The notes under the pieces are model-generated. The model had not been told where the DNA came from. It saw only the letters and a program-made list of their open reading frames with translations, and did not search any database. Positions 23,548-32,122 of a stretch of DNA of 64,000 nt are shown in pieces. Origin of the DNA: Flavobacteriales bacterium (GTDB lineage Bacteria; Bacteroidota; Bacteroidia; JACJYZ01); the NCBI GenBank assembly GCA_020635855.1, contig JACJYZ010000003.1, positions 434,001 through 498,000 of the forward strand, read 5' to 3'. Position numbers and translations under genes: made by a program. Positions within the stretch are counted from its first letter, which is position 1. Every line of letters begins with the position of its first letter.

Positions 23548-23907
23548 TTATGCGGAGGGTCTTGACATCTGGGCAATGGTTTCCCTGAGCTTGTCGACTT
23601 CCTGCTGCATGCGCTTCAGTTCGTCGGTGTGGGCGATATGGAGCTTGCGATAGGCTTGGCCTACCATCTTCTCAATGCGTTGTTCAAGTTCGGCTTCCGC
23701 TTCAGACATCTTCTCCCGGATCTTGTGCGCCAGGCTGTCTTCATCCGGTTCTTCCTCGTCGTCTTTGTGCAGCAGGTCGCGCAGCACCTCTTTGCCTTTG
23801 GATGCATAGCCGGACAATTGCTCCCTCAACTCCTCGTCTTTCGACAGTACATACAGCGTGCTGCCAAGGGAGGCCAGTTCAAGCAGGGTTTTGGTTTTTA
23901 CCTTCAT
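23548..23907 (-). CDS. Phasin-like helical protein paired with ABC1 kinase
   Basis: From ATG 23907 (the frame extends to 23934) the 119-residue protein is mostly charged helix (KTLLELASLGSTLYVLSKDE, then AEAELEQRIEKMVGQAYRKL, ending ELKRMQQEVDKLRETIAQM). Helical partners resembling polyhydroxyalkanoate phasins are found next to ABC1 kinases in several bacteria. It is directly upstream of the kinase (two bases), so they are probably co-expressed. No enzymatic motif is visible. Confidence 0.6.
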   Translation of the reverse strand: MKVKTKTLLELASLGSTLYVLSKDEELREQLSGYASKGKEVLRDLLHKDDEEEPDEDSLAHKIREKMSEAEAELEQRIEKMVGQAYRKLHIAHTDELKRMQQEVDKLRETIAQMSRPSA

Positions 23908-24030
23908 GGGTGTGCATTTTAGACAAAAATACACGGGCTTGACAAGGGAAATGCATAGGCTATGTCATGACCGGAGATGATAAATGTCAGGTTATGCAGT
24001 CGCTCGGTCCATTTATATATGGTGGGAAGC

Positions 24031-24140
24031 CGCGTGAGGGATTGAAGCGGTTATGCCGGGATGGGCAAGAGGCGTTGGACGGATAAAAGCGGAAAGCCCG
24101 ACCTGAGCGCGGAGGTACGAAGCGTGAAGGGCACGCCCTG
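24031..24140. repeat. GC-rich structured repeat of Bacteroidota type (candidate)
   Basis: This intergenic stretch (CGCGTGAGGGATTGAAGCGG ... GGAAAGCCCGACCTGAGCGC ... AAGGGCACGCCC) resembles a recurrent intergenic motif that I recall from Bacteroidota genomes, with GGGATTGAAGCGG, AAAGCCCGACC and GGGCACGCCC as landmarks. It is noncoding and can fold (GCCCGACC.. with GGT.., GGGC/GCCC). It may be a dispersed element or a small structured RNA. Recognition is from memory and tentative. Confidence 0.35.
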
Positions 24141-24152
24141 AATAAAAATGAT

Positions 24153-24818
24153 TTAGTTCGCTATGGCGCTTTCAAGGAGGATGGGGGCGTTGGTGTCACT
24201 CACATCAATCTTGAGCCATCCGAAGCCCATTCCGGATTTTACCAGTCCCAGGTAGGCAACACCTTTTGCATCGTACCAGTCGCCGAACGGGGGTGTCATG
24301 CCGTTGTTCGGGTTCAGTTGCCAGAGTTTGATGGGGTTGGCGGTTTTGTCTTTCCAGAGGCTGTGGGTATCAATGCGATCGTTGTATTCCAGTGGGGATG
24401 CGAAGGTGGCTGTTGAGGTATGTCCAAGTCCGGTCGGGTAGGATGCCTGGTATGCGGCCACGGACCATCCGTCAGCCACTTCCACATAGAAGTAAGGGTA
24501 GGGGTTGGGTGTGGAGCCATTCAGCAGGTGCAGGCTGTCGTTGTTCAGCACCGAAAGTTCGAACCGCAGGTCGATGACGCCGTCGCCGTTGATATCGAGC
24601 GAGTCGGTGGCGTGTCCGTAAAGGTTTACCGAATCCCATTGGATGGTGAAAGTTCCGGGCGGGGAAAAGACCTGGTGAAAGAAGGTTGTGGCGTCGTACA
24701 CACCGGCGTATACTTCTACGGAATCTCCCGGTGTCACATCCGGATCATCTTTGTCTTTTTTACAGGATGAGAGTCCGGCGATGGCACAGATGAGAACAAG
24801 AGGAAGGATGTGGCGCAT
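24153..24818 (-). CDS. Lipoprotein of unknown function, downstream of TonB receptor
   Basis: The start is set at ATG 24818, which gives a clean lipoprotein signal (MRHILPLVLICAIAGLSSCK); a long upstream extension in the same frame crosses a tandem repeat and is unlikely. The 221-residue product contains the calcium-loop-like DINGDGVIDLRFEL, and ends in WLKIDVSDTNAPILLESAI. Such DxNGDG motifs bind Ca2+. It is the last gene after the TonB receptor and a second lipoprotein, so a role in the same uptake or surface system is likely. No named family. Confidence 0.6.
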   Translation of the reverse strand: MRHILPLVLICAIAGLSSCKKDKDDPDVTPGDSVEVYAGVYDATTFFHQVFSPPGTFTIQWDSVNLYGHATDSLDINGDGVIDLRFELSVLNNDSLHLLNGSTPNPYPYFYVEVADGWSVAAYQASYPTGLGHTSTATFASPLEYNDRIDTHSLWKDKTANPIKLWQLNPNNGMTPPFGDWYDAKGVAYLGLVKSGMGFGWLKIDVSDTNAPILLESAIAN

Positions 24819-24882
24819 GGGGTGCAAAGGTTTTAGATTCTCAACGCCAAAGATAGCCCATTGGTATACCTGTTCGCAAACC

Positions 24883-24945
24883 TGCTCGAATAAACAGTCA
24901 GCTCGTCCGAATAAACAATCGGTGTGCCCGAATAAACGGCCAATG
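24883..24945. repeat. Three 21-bp tandem repeats with core CGAATAAAC
   Basis: The core CGAATAAAC is at 24887, 24908 and 24929, exactly 21 bases apart, flanked by partly conserved bases. It lies between the two lipoprotein genes, just upstream of the start at 24818. Spacing of two helical turns puts the cores on one face of the DNA, as for a regulator array. Confidence 0.6.
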
Positions 24946-24958
24946 TATCCTCGTTTTG

Positions 24959-25372
24959 CTACTGCACCGTCAGGTTCAATGTGAGCTGCGTGATGTTCCC
25001 ATCCCGGTCTACGATGGAGAATACCCACTTTTCGGTTCCTGCCGTATTGCGTGTAATGAGGGTGGTGTCTTTTGAATACCCTGTGTATTCGCTGGCCTGC
25101 ATGAGGTAGTTGTAAAATGTGGTTGTGGTGGTGGTGCCATCATAAGCATACGAAATGTTGTAGCTCTTCAGGTCGTCTTCTGTTTTGGTGGCGGTGATGC
25201 CCACCAGGAGGGTGTCGTTCATGCCCACGGTGGCATCGGAGGATGTGTAGCCGGCGCCTGTTTTGAAGACCACATCCGGTGGGATGTGCGGGTCGGTTTC
25301 TTTTTTACAGGATGTGAGCAGTGTGGTTGCCAGGCAAGCCATTGCCAGCAAAGAGGTGACGGATGTTTTCAT
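24959..25372 (-). CDS. Small lipoprotein coupled to TonB receptor
   Basis: The 137-residue protein has a lipoprotein signal (LATTLLTSCKKETDP) and a beta-rich body with an Ig-like look (TVGMNDTLLVGITATKTEDD, VFSIVDRDGNITQLTLNLTVQ). Its start overlaps the stop of the TonB receptor gene by four bases, so the two are translationally coupled. It is probably a surface-exposed partner of the receptor. No family is recognised. Confidence 0.65.
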   Translation of the reverse strand: MKTSVTSLLAMACLATTLLTSCKKETDPHIPPDVVFKTGAGYTSSDATVGMNDTLLVGITATKTEDDLKSYNISYAYDGTTTTTTFYNYLMQASEYTGYSKDTTLITRNTAGTEKWVFSIVDRDGNITQLTLNLTVQ

Positions 25373-27627
25373 GGCTTTTGTTTGGGATTGAATGTCATGG
25401 TGAAGCGCAGGGAGATGTTCCTTCCCATGTTGTATATGTTGAACTCTTTGTATCGCGAGAGGTGGTCGTAGTAGACTTCGTTCAGCAGGTTGTTGCCGGC
25501 GAGAGAGACGGAATAATCGTGACGTGGTGTATGGAAAACGGCACCGGCGGATGCTTCCATCAGCATGTACCCGTCGGTGGATGTTTCGAACTGGGCCGGG
25601 TGGTGCTGGGGTGCTACGCGGTTGATACCTGCCTGTACGAAAGCCGAGGCGAGTTTTCCTTTCCGGCCGCTGGTCAGTCGCAGGGTACCGCCGTATTTAC
25701 TGGCGGGGATGAAGGGCAGCTGCTCGCCCAGGTCGGTACGTCCCTTGACTGTGGCGAAGTGGAACTTCACCGAAAGCCAGGGCAAGGGTGAAGGGTGCAG
25801 TTCGGCGGATGCTTCACTTCCCCGGAGTGTTGCATTTTGTTGCTGGTAACGGTAGATACGGAACCCGATGTATTCGTCATCGGTGGGTGCCAGGTAGATA
25901 TAATGGAGGAAATGGTTCTCGTAGGCGGAAGCGGTTATTGTCAGCCATTCGGTATCGTACGACAGGTAGCTGTCGAAACAGATGTTCTGTTCAACCTTGA
26001 GATCTGTATTCCCGATTTCGTACCGCACGGTTCCTTCGTGCAGGCCGTTGGATGAAAGTTCGGCCAGGTTCGCTGCCCTGTACCCGGTCGACAGGTTCAG
26101 TTTTCCATTCAGGTGTTTGCGGTCGGTCAGGCTGATGCCTGCGGCGCCGTTCAGCGAGGTATACAGTTTGTTGACCGGCTGGATGTCGGATGCCGGGTTG
26201 TTCGGGAAATCGGTATTGATGGTGCCTGTTTCGAAGGTGGTGATGTGTTTCAGGTCGTACCGGATCCCACCTTCGGCACACACATACTTCCCCCGGTGTT
26301 TCAGGTAGGCGAAGAAGGAAGACTCGGCCAGGTTGGCGTCGGGTACGATGGTACGCGAGCCGAAATTGCGGTTGGTCTGGTAGAGGTTCTGGTTGCCGAG
26401 GTTGATACCGGTGTGTTCGTTCAATTGCCTGATCCACGCAAGGTTCATGCTATGGCTGTTCAGTTGCATGTTCAGGCTGATGCGGTTGCCACCTTCCTGC
26501 TCCTGTCGATTGTTCAGATGTGTGCCGGCATCCACTTTCAGGGTGGAATGTTTCAGGTAGAAGGTGTTGCGGGAAGTGAGCATGTGCATGAGTACCGTAT
26601 GATGGGGCATATCGAAGTTGCGGCTGAGCCTGCCGTCTTCGGTCAGGTTACCGGTGAAGGCATCCATCAGGAATCCGTAGTTGCTCAATGAAAACAGGTA
26701 GCTGTTGTCGATGAGCCAGCGTTTGCCTCTCCATCCGTAAGTCCCTTTGACATGGTATCCGTCGAAACGTGAGTTGAGGATGCGTTTGCCGTTGCCGTCG
26801 GCATAGTCGGCATGACTTTCTTCCCCTATGCGCAGCCGCCAGAAATGATGGTCGGTTGCCCCTTTGATGCCCGCATCGGTTTGGTTGCCGTAGGTGTTCG
26901 TGTGAACAGCAGTGGAAACGTCACCAATGACGGAGCCGGTCGGGGCGGGTTTTTCCTCGATGATGTTGAGCACGCCTCCCATGGCCTCCGATCCGTACAG
27001 GAGCGATGCAGGTCCTTTGATGATCTCAATCCGGTCTACCCCAATGTCGGATAAGCCCAGGCCATGTTCATCCTGCCATTGTTGGTTGTCGAACCGCATG
27101 CCTGATAGAACGGTTTGAATCCGGTTGCCGTAGAGTCCGCGGATGACCGGTTTGGAAATACCGGTGCCGGTAGAGAGTTGGTTTACGCCAGGCAGTTGTG
27201 CAATCCCCTCGGTGAGGGTAACCGCGCCATTGTTGCGCATGGAGGTGGCAGATAGTGTGACGATGTTGTTCGGGGTCTCGTCGGGTTTACTGCTTTGCGT
27301 TCCGTAAACAACAACCTCAGGGTAAACCGTTCTTGACTGTACAAGCTGTACTGTCACATTCACCACTGAGTCCCGGAGGTCAATGGTAGATATATGTGTT
27401 TTGTATCCGATGCATGTAACCTGTATTTGTACCGTGCCTGCGGCAAGGCGGCAGGTTTTGAAATGCCCGTTCACATCGGTGGATGCGGCGGAATTTCTTT
27501 CAGGTATGAATACATTGGCGAAGGGGACAGGGGTGCCCAGACTGTCGGATACAACCTTTCCCTGAATGCAGGTCTGTGCGAAAGACAGACCCGGCAGCAT
27601 CCATAACAGAAGCGCAATGCGTTTCAT
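25369..27627 (-). CDS. TonB-dependent outer-membrane receptor
   Basis: From ATG 27627 (the signal peptide MKRIALLLWMLPGLSFAQ starts here, not at 27666) the 752-residue protein has a carboxypeptidase-regulatory-like domain (GKVVSDSLGTPVPFANVFIP), a plug (LTEGIAQLPGVNQLSTGTGI, VDRIEIIKGPASLLYGSEAMGG) and a long barrel ending in an aromatic strand (SLRFTMTFNPKQKP). It moves a bound ligand across the outer membrane using TonB energy. Length and absence of a SusD partner point to a siderophore, metal or cofactor receptor rather than a glycan SusC. Two small lipoproteins follow in the operon. Confidence 0.9.
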   Translation of the reverse strand: MKRIALLLWMLPGLSFAQTCIQGKVVSDSLGTPVPFANVFIPERNSAASTDVNGHFKTCRLAAGTVQIQVTCIGYKTHISTIDLRDSVVNVTVQLVQSRTVYPEVVVYGTQSSKPDETPNNIVTLSATSMRNNGAVTLTEGIAQLPGVNQLSTGTGISKPVIRGLYGNRIQTVLSGMRFDNQQWQDEHGLGLSDIGVDRIEIIKGPASLLYGSEAMGGVLNIIEEKPAPTGSVIGDVSTAVHTNTYGNQTDAGIKGATDHHFWRLRIGEESHADYADGNGKRILNSRFDGYHVKGTYGWRGKRWLIDNSYLFSLSNYGFLMDAFTGNLTEDGRLSRNFDMPHHTVLMHMLTSRNTFYLKHSTLKVDAGTHLNNRQEQEGGNRISLNMQLNSHSMNLAWIRQLNEHTGINLGNQNLYQTNRNFGSRTIVPDANLAESSFFAYLKHRGKYVCAEGGIRYDLKHITTFETGTINTDFPNNPASDIQPVNKLYTSLNGAAGISLTDRKHLNGKLNLSTGYRAANLAELSSNGLHEGTVRYEIGNTDLKVEQNICFDSYLSYDTEWLTITASAYENHFLHYIYLAPTDDEYIGFRIYRYQQQNATLRGSEASAELHPSPLPWLSVKFHFATVKGRTDLGEQLPFIPASKYGGTLRLTSGRKGKLASAFVQAGINRVAPQHHPAQFETSTDGYMLMEASAGAVFHTPRHDYSVSLAGNNLLNEVYYDHLSRYKEFNIYNMGRNISLRFTMTFNPKQKP

Positions 27628-27700
27628 GGCATCAAACCAATCCTGTCCCGCCCGTGCATACAGCATGCGGACAGGACAGGAGGTATGACTTCAACAAGCC

Positions 27701-28117
27701 TTATTCGGCTTTGTATTTGTATTCCCAAACATCGCTGTTGGATTGGGTTTGCTTCGCCCAGAATTCTTTGTTGGTGAGGCGGAGGATACGGAAAGACATT
27801 TCGCTGGAAGAACCGCTGGATTTGAAACGGATGTCGTCTTTGTCTTCACCGAGTTCCCATGTGCCGGAATCAGCAAAATTACCTTCGGTTCTATAGGTGC
27901 CGTCTTTTTCAATTTCCAGCATGAAGTTGGCACCCTGAGCTGATACAAATGTGGAAGTTTGATCGGTACCGTTCACGCTATACGATTCAATTTTCCATTC
28001 TCCGTGCAGGCGTGATTTGATGGAGCGGAAGCTAAAGGCCGGGCCTTCTTCGAATTTCTTGCATGAGGATAAAATGCATACGGAGGCCAGAGCGGCCAGA
28101 ACAAAAATACGTTTCAT
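27701..28117 (-). CDS. Lipocalin-like lipoprotein
   Basis: The start at ATG 28117 gives the signal AALASVCILSSCKK. The 138-residue product reads like the Bacteroidota lipocalin-like family: LHGEWKIESYSVNGTD, then KDGTYRTEGNFADSGTWELGEDKDDI. These form small beta-barrels anchored to the outer membrane, ligand unknown. It lies upstream of the TonB receptor with a gap of about 70 bases and may be co-transcribed. Confidence 0.7.
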   Translation of the reverse strand: MKRIFVLAALASVCILSSCKKFEEGPAFSFRSIKSRLHGEWKIESYSVNGTDQTSTFVSAQGANFMLEIEKDGTYRTEGNFADSGTWELGEDKDDIRFKSSGSSSEMSFRILRLTNKEFWAKQTQSNSDVWEYKYKAE

Positions 28118-28189
28118 TGTTTGTGTTTTTTCTGGTTGATAAATCATACGCCCGGTGCGAGGAGGCTCCGGGTAGGGGCGGGAAGTTTA

Positions 28190-28744
28190 TCAGGCCAGAT
28201 CGGGAGGGGGGGATTCCGGATCACCTAAAGTAGTGATGGCGGAGAAACAATAGGGAGATGACAGTTCCGAAAAGCCTGTCGTTAATTGGATGTGATAGGG
28301 TTGTTTGACCAGGTATTGGAGGGTCATGATCTTTACGAGCATCCGGGCGGATTGTCCGGCATTATCGCGGTCGTTGTCAAGGCGCTTTCGTACCCATTCG
28401 TCCATTTTGGTGAACAGGCGGGATTCCTGTTTGTCGTCGATGCAGTGCAAAATGACGCGGCCGTTCTGGTTTTCCTTTTTCACCACATCATACAGCTCTC
28501 CCTGGTGCATCAGTTCTTTGCCGTCTTCCAGCCAGGTTATCTCCGCGGAGCGGGGAAATACCAACTGCTTCAATTCGTCAGGTGCAATTTGATTCCCGAT
28601 CTGCGTCTTCACTTCCCGGCGGGTGCGGTACTGCAGGAATTTATACAGCGGGTAAGGGCCTGCAACCGAGATCACAAGAGAAACCAACAACGTTATGGAT
28701 AGGATCCTTTTCACAATACACGCAACAAATATAGGGTATGGCAT
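28190..28744 (-). CDS. Membrane-anchored protein of unknown function
   Basis: The start at ATG 28744 (MPYPIFVACIVKRILSITLL) is preferred to the far-upstream 28921, which would overlap the LOG gene. The 184-residue product has one N-terminal membrane segment (RILSITLLVSLVISVAGPYPLYKFL) and a soluble C-terminal part containing EITWLEDGKELMHQGELYDV and a WVRKRL stretch, probably periplasmic. It is downstream of the LOG gene on the same strand. I do not recognise a family. Confidence 0.6.
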   Translation of the reverse strand: MPYPIFVACIVKRILSITLLVSLVISVAGPYPLYKFLQYRTRREVKTQIGNQIAPDELKQLVFPRSAEITWLEDGKELMHQGELYDVVKKENQNGRVILHCIDDKQESRLFTKMDEWVRKRLDNDRDNAGQSARMLVKIMTLQYLVKQPYHIQLTTGFSELSSPYCFSAITTLGDPESPPPDLA

Positions 28745-28799
28745 TAAGTTTTCATACGCGATCCGGCGAATTCCGATGGTATTGTATGCGGATAAGGTC

Positions 28800-29564
28800 T
28801 CAGATGCTTTTCTCCCCGAACAGCCTGGATGGATGTGAAGGCTTGATTTTGCTGAGTCCGTAGGGGGCGATTGCTTTTTGGCGGATGTGTTCGGTTGCTT
28901 CTTCGATGGAGTCGGTGACAAGGAACAGTTCCAGGTCTTTCCTGTCGATGGTTTTTTCTCCGACCATTTTGTCGATGTGTGTCAGCATTTGTTCGTAGTA
29001 GGACCGGCCGATCACCACCACGGGAAACTGTTTCATTTTACCGGTTTGAATGAGGGTTAGGGCTTCGAACATCTCATCAAGCGTACCCAGTCCGCCAGGC
29101 ATGACCACGAATGCATAGGAGTATTTTGACAGAAGCACTTTCCGCACAAAGAAATAGTGAATGCTGACCCACCGGTGCAGGTACGGGTTTGGCCTTTGTT
29201 CCATAGGCAGGATGATGTTGCATCCGACCGACCTGCCACCTGCTTCCATGGCGCCTTTGTTGGCGGCCTCCATGATGCCGGGGCCGCCACCGGTCATGAC
29301 GGTGAAGCCCAGTTTGGCCATGGCGCCACCCACCTTTTCCGCCGCCTCATAGTAGGGGTGGCCGTCTTTGAACCTGGCAGATCCGAACACAGTCACACAC
29401 GGTCCGGCAAAGTGCAAAACGCGGAAGCCGCGAATAAAATCAACCAGCACCTGGATAAGAAAAATGAATTCCCGGAACCGGGAATGGGGGCCGCTCAGGA
29501 ATGCCGTATCCTGAGAGATGATATGTGAGAGTGATTCCGTATCCGGTGTTTTTGATGTGCTCAT
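28800..29564 (-). CDS. LOG-family nucleotide-hydrolysing protein (TIGR00730-like)
   Basis: From ATG 29564 the 254-residue protein shows the lysine-decarboxylase-like / LOG fold: GSARFKDGHPYYEAAEKVGG, VMTGGGPGIMEAANKGAMEA and the diagnostic VVMPGGLGTLDEMFEALTLI (PGGxGTxxE). Enzymes of this type remove ribose 5-phosphate from nucleoside monophosphates (for cytokinins in plants, AMP or pyrimidine nucleotides in bacteria). The N-terminal extension is that of the longer bacterial subgroup. A likely promoter is seen just upstream at 29580-29610. Confidence 0.88.
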   Translation of the reverse strand: MSTSKTPDTESLSHIISQDTAFLSGPHSRFREFIFLIQVLVDFIRGFRVLHFAGPCVTVFGSARFKDGHPYYEAAEKVGGAMAKLGFTVMTGGGPGIMEAANKGAMEAGGRSVGCNIILPMEQRPNPYLHRWVSIHYFFVRKVLLSKYSYAFVVMPGGLGTLDEMFEALTLIQTGKMKQFPVVVIGRSYYEQMLTHIDKMVGEKTIDRKDLELFLVTDSIEEATEHIRQKAIAPYGLSKIKPSHPSRLFGEKSI

Positions 29565-29579
29565 AATAATATATGGTTG

Positions 29580-29610
29580 CAAACGTATAAAGGTACAAAG
29601 ATCAAACAAC
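29580..29610 (-). promoter_or_regulatory. Bacteroidota-type promoter of the LOG gene (candidate)
   Basis: On the minus strand TACGTTTG (29580-29587) matches the -7 element TAnnTTTG, and GTTG (29607-29610) lies 19 bases further upstream as a -33 element. The start codon at 29564 is only about 10 to 15 bases from the expected transcription start. Assignment is by pattern. Confidence 0.4.
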
Positions 29611-29679
29611 GTCGATATTTTTCCGGATACAGGTCCCGGAATGATGAACATTTTGTATATTGTCACGCGGATTGACGGA

Positions 29680-31146
29680 ATGAAAAGTATATGGAATAAA
29701 TATTTTCGGTTTGTATTCCTCGCCCTTCTGATTTACATGCCCTTGTTCGGCCACCTGGATACCCTACCCATCAGGGTTTGGGATGAAAGCAGGCTTGCGG
29801 TCAACGCAGTTGAAATGTATTATGACGGCGATTGGATTGTTACCCATTTCGATGGGAAACCGGATATGTGGAATACCAAACCACCGCTGATGATATGGGC
29901 GCAGGTGATTTGTATGAAATTGCTTGGTCCTGGTGAATTGGCGGTTCGGCTGCCTTCAGCATTGGCTGGTTTTCTGACATGCGTGTTGCTGCTGGTTTTC
30001 TCACTTAGGTACCTTCGGAGTTACTGGTTCGGATTTATATGTATCATGGTGTTGATTACAACACACGGTTACCTCAATGTACATTCGACAAGAACGGGAG
30101 ATTACGATGCCTTGCTGGCGTTCTTCACCACATGCGGTTGCATTGTTTTCTTTTTCTATTGCGAGGAACCATCAAAGCAACGTTTGTATGCATTCTTCGG
30201 AATGCTGGTTTTGGGTGTTCTTACTAAGGGGATAGCAGGGATGTTGCTTCTGCCGGGTGTTGTTGTTTATGGCCTTTTGCAAAAGAAACTGTCTTATATA
30301 TGGAAAAGCAAGCATTTTTACCTGGGGGCCTTGGGAGTACTGGCGATTATATCCGGGTACTATTTGTTGAGAGAGGCTTATAATCCCGGGTTTCTGAATG
30401 CCGTGGTTGAGAATGAACTGGGCGGTCGCTACCTGGAAATAAATGAAGGGCATTCAGCGGGTTTCTGGTATTATTTCAATAACCTGTTGGATTTTCAGAT
30501 GCCGGAATGGAGTTGGATGATTCCCATCGGATGGGCCACTGGCCTGGCCAGCAACGATGATAGGATGCGTAAGGTGTCGCAATTTTCAATGAGCATGGCC
30601 CTCACTTACTTTCTTGTCATCTCCGCCAGTCAAACCAAGCTGGAGTGGTATGATGTGCCTATTTATCCTTTCCTTTCCATGGCTGTGGCGCAAGCGATGT
30701 ACTTTGTCTATGAATGGCTCCGCGGCAGTCAATGGATCAATGCCGCATTGCAGGTAAATGTGATTCCGCTCATTGCCGTGTTTTATACATTCAATCAGCC
30801 GTTTCAACGGGTATGGGAGCAGTCCTACAAGCCCGCGGTCTACGCCTGGGAAAAGGATCTGTATGAAATCGGTTTCTATCTTCAACATGCGGCGAAGGGA
30901 AGTGTTGATATGCATGATTGCTATATCTTGTTTCCTGGCTACAGTGCTCAAAATCTTTTTTATGCCCATATATTAACCCACCAGGGAAAGAATGTATCCA
31001 TCCGTGATCCGGCACTGCTGGTGAAAGATGATGTGGTAGTCGTAGGGGAAGACGAAATGAAAAACTATCTTTCCGAGCATTTTGAGTACGAGGAAATCAG
31101 CAGACGGGGCGTAGTTATAATGTACAGAATTCATGGAAGGAAATAA
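29680..31146 (+). CDS. GT39-like polyprenol-sugar glycosyltransferase (ArnT-type)
   Basis: Start sites at 29641, 29644 and 29680 are possible; 29680 precedes the first membrane segment. The 488-residue protein has about ten hydrophobic segments and the motif RVWDESRLAVNAVEMYYDGDW (DE in the first loop) followed by KPPL, typical of PMT/ArnT-type glycosyltransferases that use undecaprenyl-phosphate sugars. The downstream gene, overlapping its end region by frame, is a GT2 enzyme that makes such lipid-linked sugars, so the pair probably modifies lipid A, a protein or another surface glycan. Confidence 0.85.
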   Translation: MKSIWNKYFRFVFLALLIYMPLFGHLDTLPIRVWDESRLAVNAVEMYYDGDWIVTHFDGKPDMWNTKPPLMIWAQVICMKLLGPGELAVRLPSALAGFLTCVLLLVFSLRYLRSYWFGFICIMVLITTHGYLNVHSTRTGDYDALLAFFTTCGCIVFFFYCEEPSKQRLYAFFGMLVLGVLTKGIAGMLLLPGVVVYGLLQKKLSYIWKSKHFYLGALGVLAIISGYYLLREAYNPGFLNAVVENELGGRYLEINEGHSAGFWYYFNNLLDFQMPEWSWMIPIGWATGLASNDDRMRKVSQFSMSMALTYFLVISASQTKLEWYDVPIYPFLSMAVAQAMYFVYEWLRGSQWINAALQVNVIPLIAVFYTFNQPFQRVWEQSYKPAVYAWEKDLYEIGFYLQHAAKGSVDMHDCYILFPGYSAQNLFYAHILTHQGKNVSIRDPALLVKDDVVVVGEDEMKNYLSEHFEYEEISRRGVVIMYRIHGRK

Positions 31147-31159
31147 ACTTCATTCGAAT

Positions 31160-32119
31160 ATGATTGAGCTGTCAGTTGTGGTCCCTGTGTTCAACGAGCA
31201 CCACTCCATACCGGAACTCTACGCACGTCTTCAGCAGGCAGCTTCAGGCATCACCCCTCAATATGAACTGATCTTTGTGAATGACGGAAGCACCGACAAC
31301 TCCCTGGCTTCCCTCGTTCAATTGGCAAAAGAACAACACAACGTCTTTTATATCAACTTCAGCAGGAACTTCGGTCATCAGCTGGCGGTATCCGCCGGAC
31401 TGGATGCCGCACATGGAAAGGCAGTGGTGATTATCGACGGCGACCTGCAAGACCCGCCTGAACTGATCGGGGATATGTACGCCAAATACAAAGCAGGGTA
31501 TGAGGTGGTGTATGCCCGTCGCATTGAACGAAAAGGCGAAGGGTTGTTCAAACGGCTCACGGCAAAAATGTTTTATCGCGCACTGCGTTGGATGACATCC
31601 ATCGATATACCTCTTGATACGGGTGATTTCAGGTTGATTGACCGGAAGGTGGTGGACCAGCTCAAACACATGCCCGAGCAAAACAAGTTCCTGCGGGGAC
31701 AAATCGCGTGGTTGGGTTTCCGGCAAACGGAGGTTACTTTCTCAAGAGATAAGCGCAAATACGGGAAGACAGGTTATTCCCTGGCCAAGATGTTCCGGTT
31801 TGCCATGGATGGCATAACGGGTTTTTCAGACCGTCCGCTGCTGATGGTGAGTCGCCTGGGTTTTCTCTTTTCCTTTATTGCTTTCCTCGTGATCCTGTAT
31901 GCCTGCTACTCCTACTTTGTGATGCACAGAACCATCACGGGGTGGACTTCCCTCATCATCAGTTCCATGTTCATCGGAGGTATACAACTCATTTCGGTGG
32001 GCATCATCGGTGCCTACATCAGCCGCATCAACCGCAATGTGCAAAACCGGCCGCTCTATGTGGTGGAAAGCACCAACCTGGTTGAAACGCATGCGGAAGC
32101 ACCCGTGCACGTCGAGTAA
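31160..32119 (+). CDS. GT2 polyprenyl-phosphate sugar transferase (GtrB/DPM1-like)
   Basis: The start at ATG 31160 gives MIELSVVVPVFNEHHSIPEL. The 319-residue enzyme has a GT2 domain (FVNDGSTDNS, IIDGDLQDPPE with the metal-binding DxD/QD, and YGKTGYSLAKM), then two membrane segments (LGFLFSFIAFLVILYACYSY and LIISSMFIGGIQLISVGIIGAY). This is the GtrB / dolichol-phosphate mannose synthase type. It should supply an undecaprenyl-phosphate sugar for the GT39 enzyme encoded 13 bases upstream. Confidence 0.9.
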   Translation: MIELSVVVPVFNEHHSIPELYARLQQAASGITPQYELIFVNDGSTDNSLASLVQLAKEQHNVFYINFSRNFGHQLAVSAGLDAAHGKAVVIIDGDLQDPPELIGDMYAKYKAGYEVVYARRIERKGEGLFKRLTAKMFYRALRWMTSIDIPLDTGDFRLIDRKVVDQLKHMPEQNKFLRGQIAWLGFRQTEVTFSRDKRKYGKTGYSLAKMFRFAMDGITGFSDRPLLMVSRLGFLFSFIAFLVILYACYSYFVMHRTITGWTSLIISSMFIGGIQLISVGIIGAYISRINRNVQNRPLYVVESTNLVETHAEAPVHVE

Positions 32120-32122
32120 ATC

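Noticed and set aside
24883..24945. CRISPR-like array
   Set aside because: The units are 21 bases with only a 9-base conserved core and no repeat-spacer alternation; there are no cas genes.
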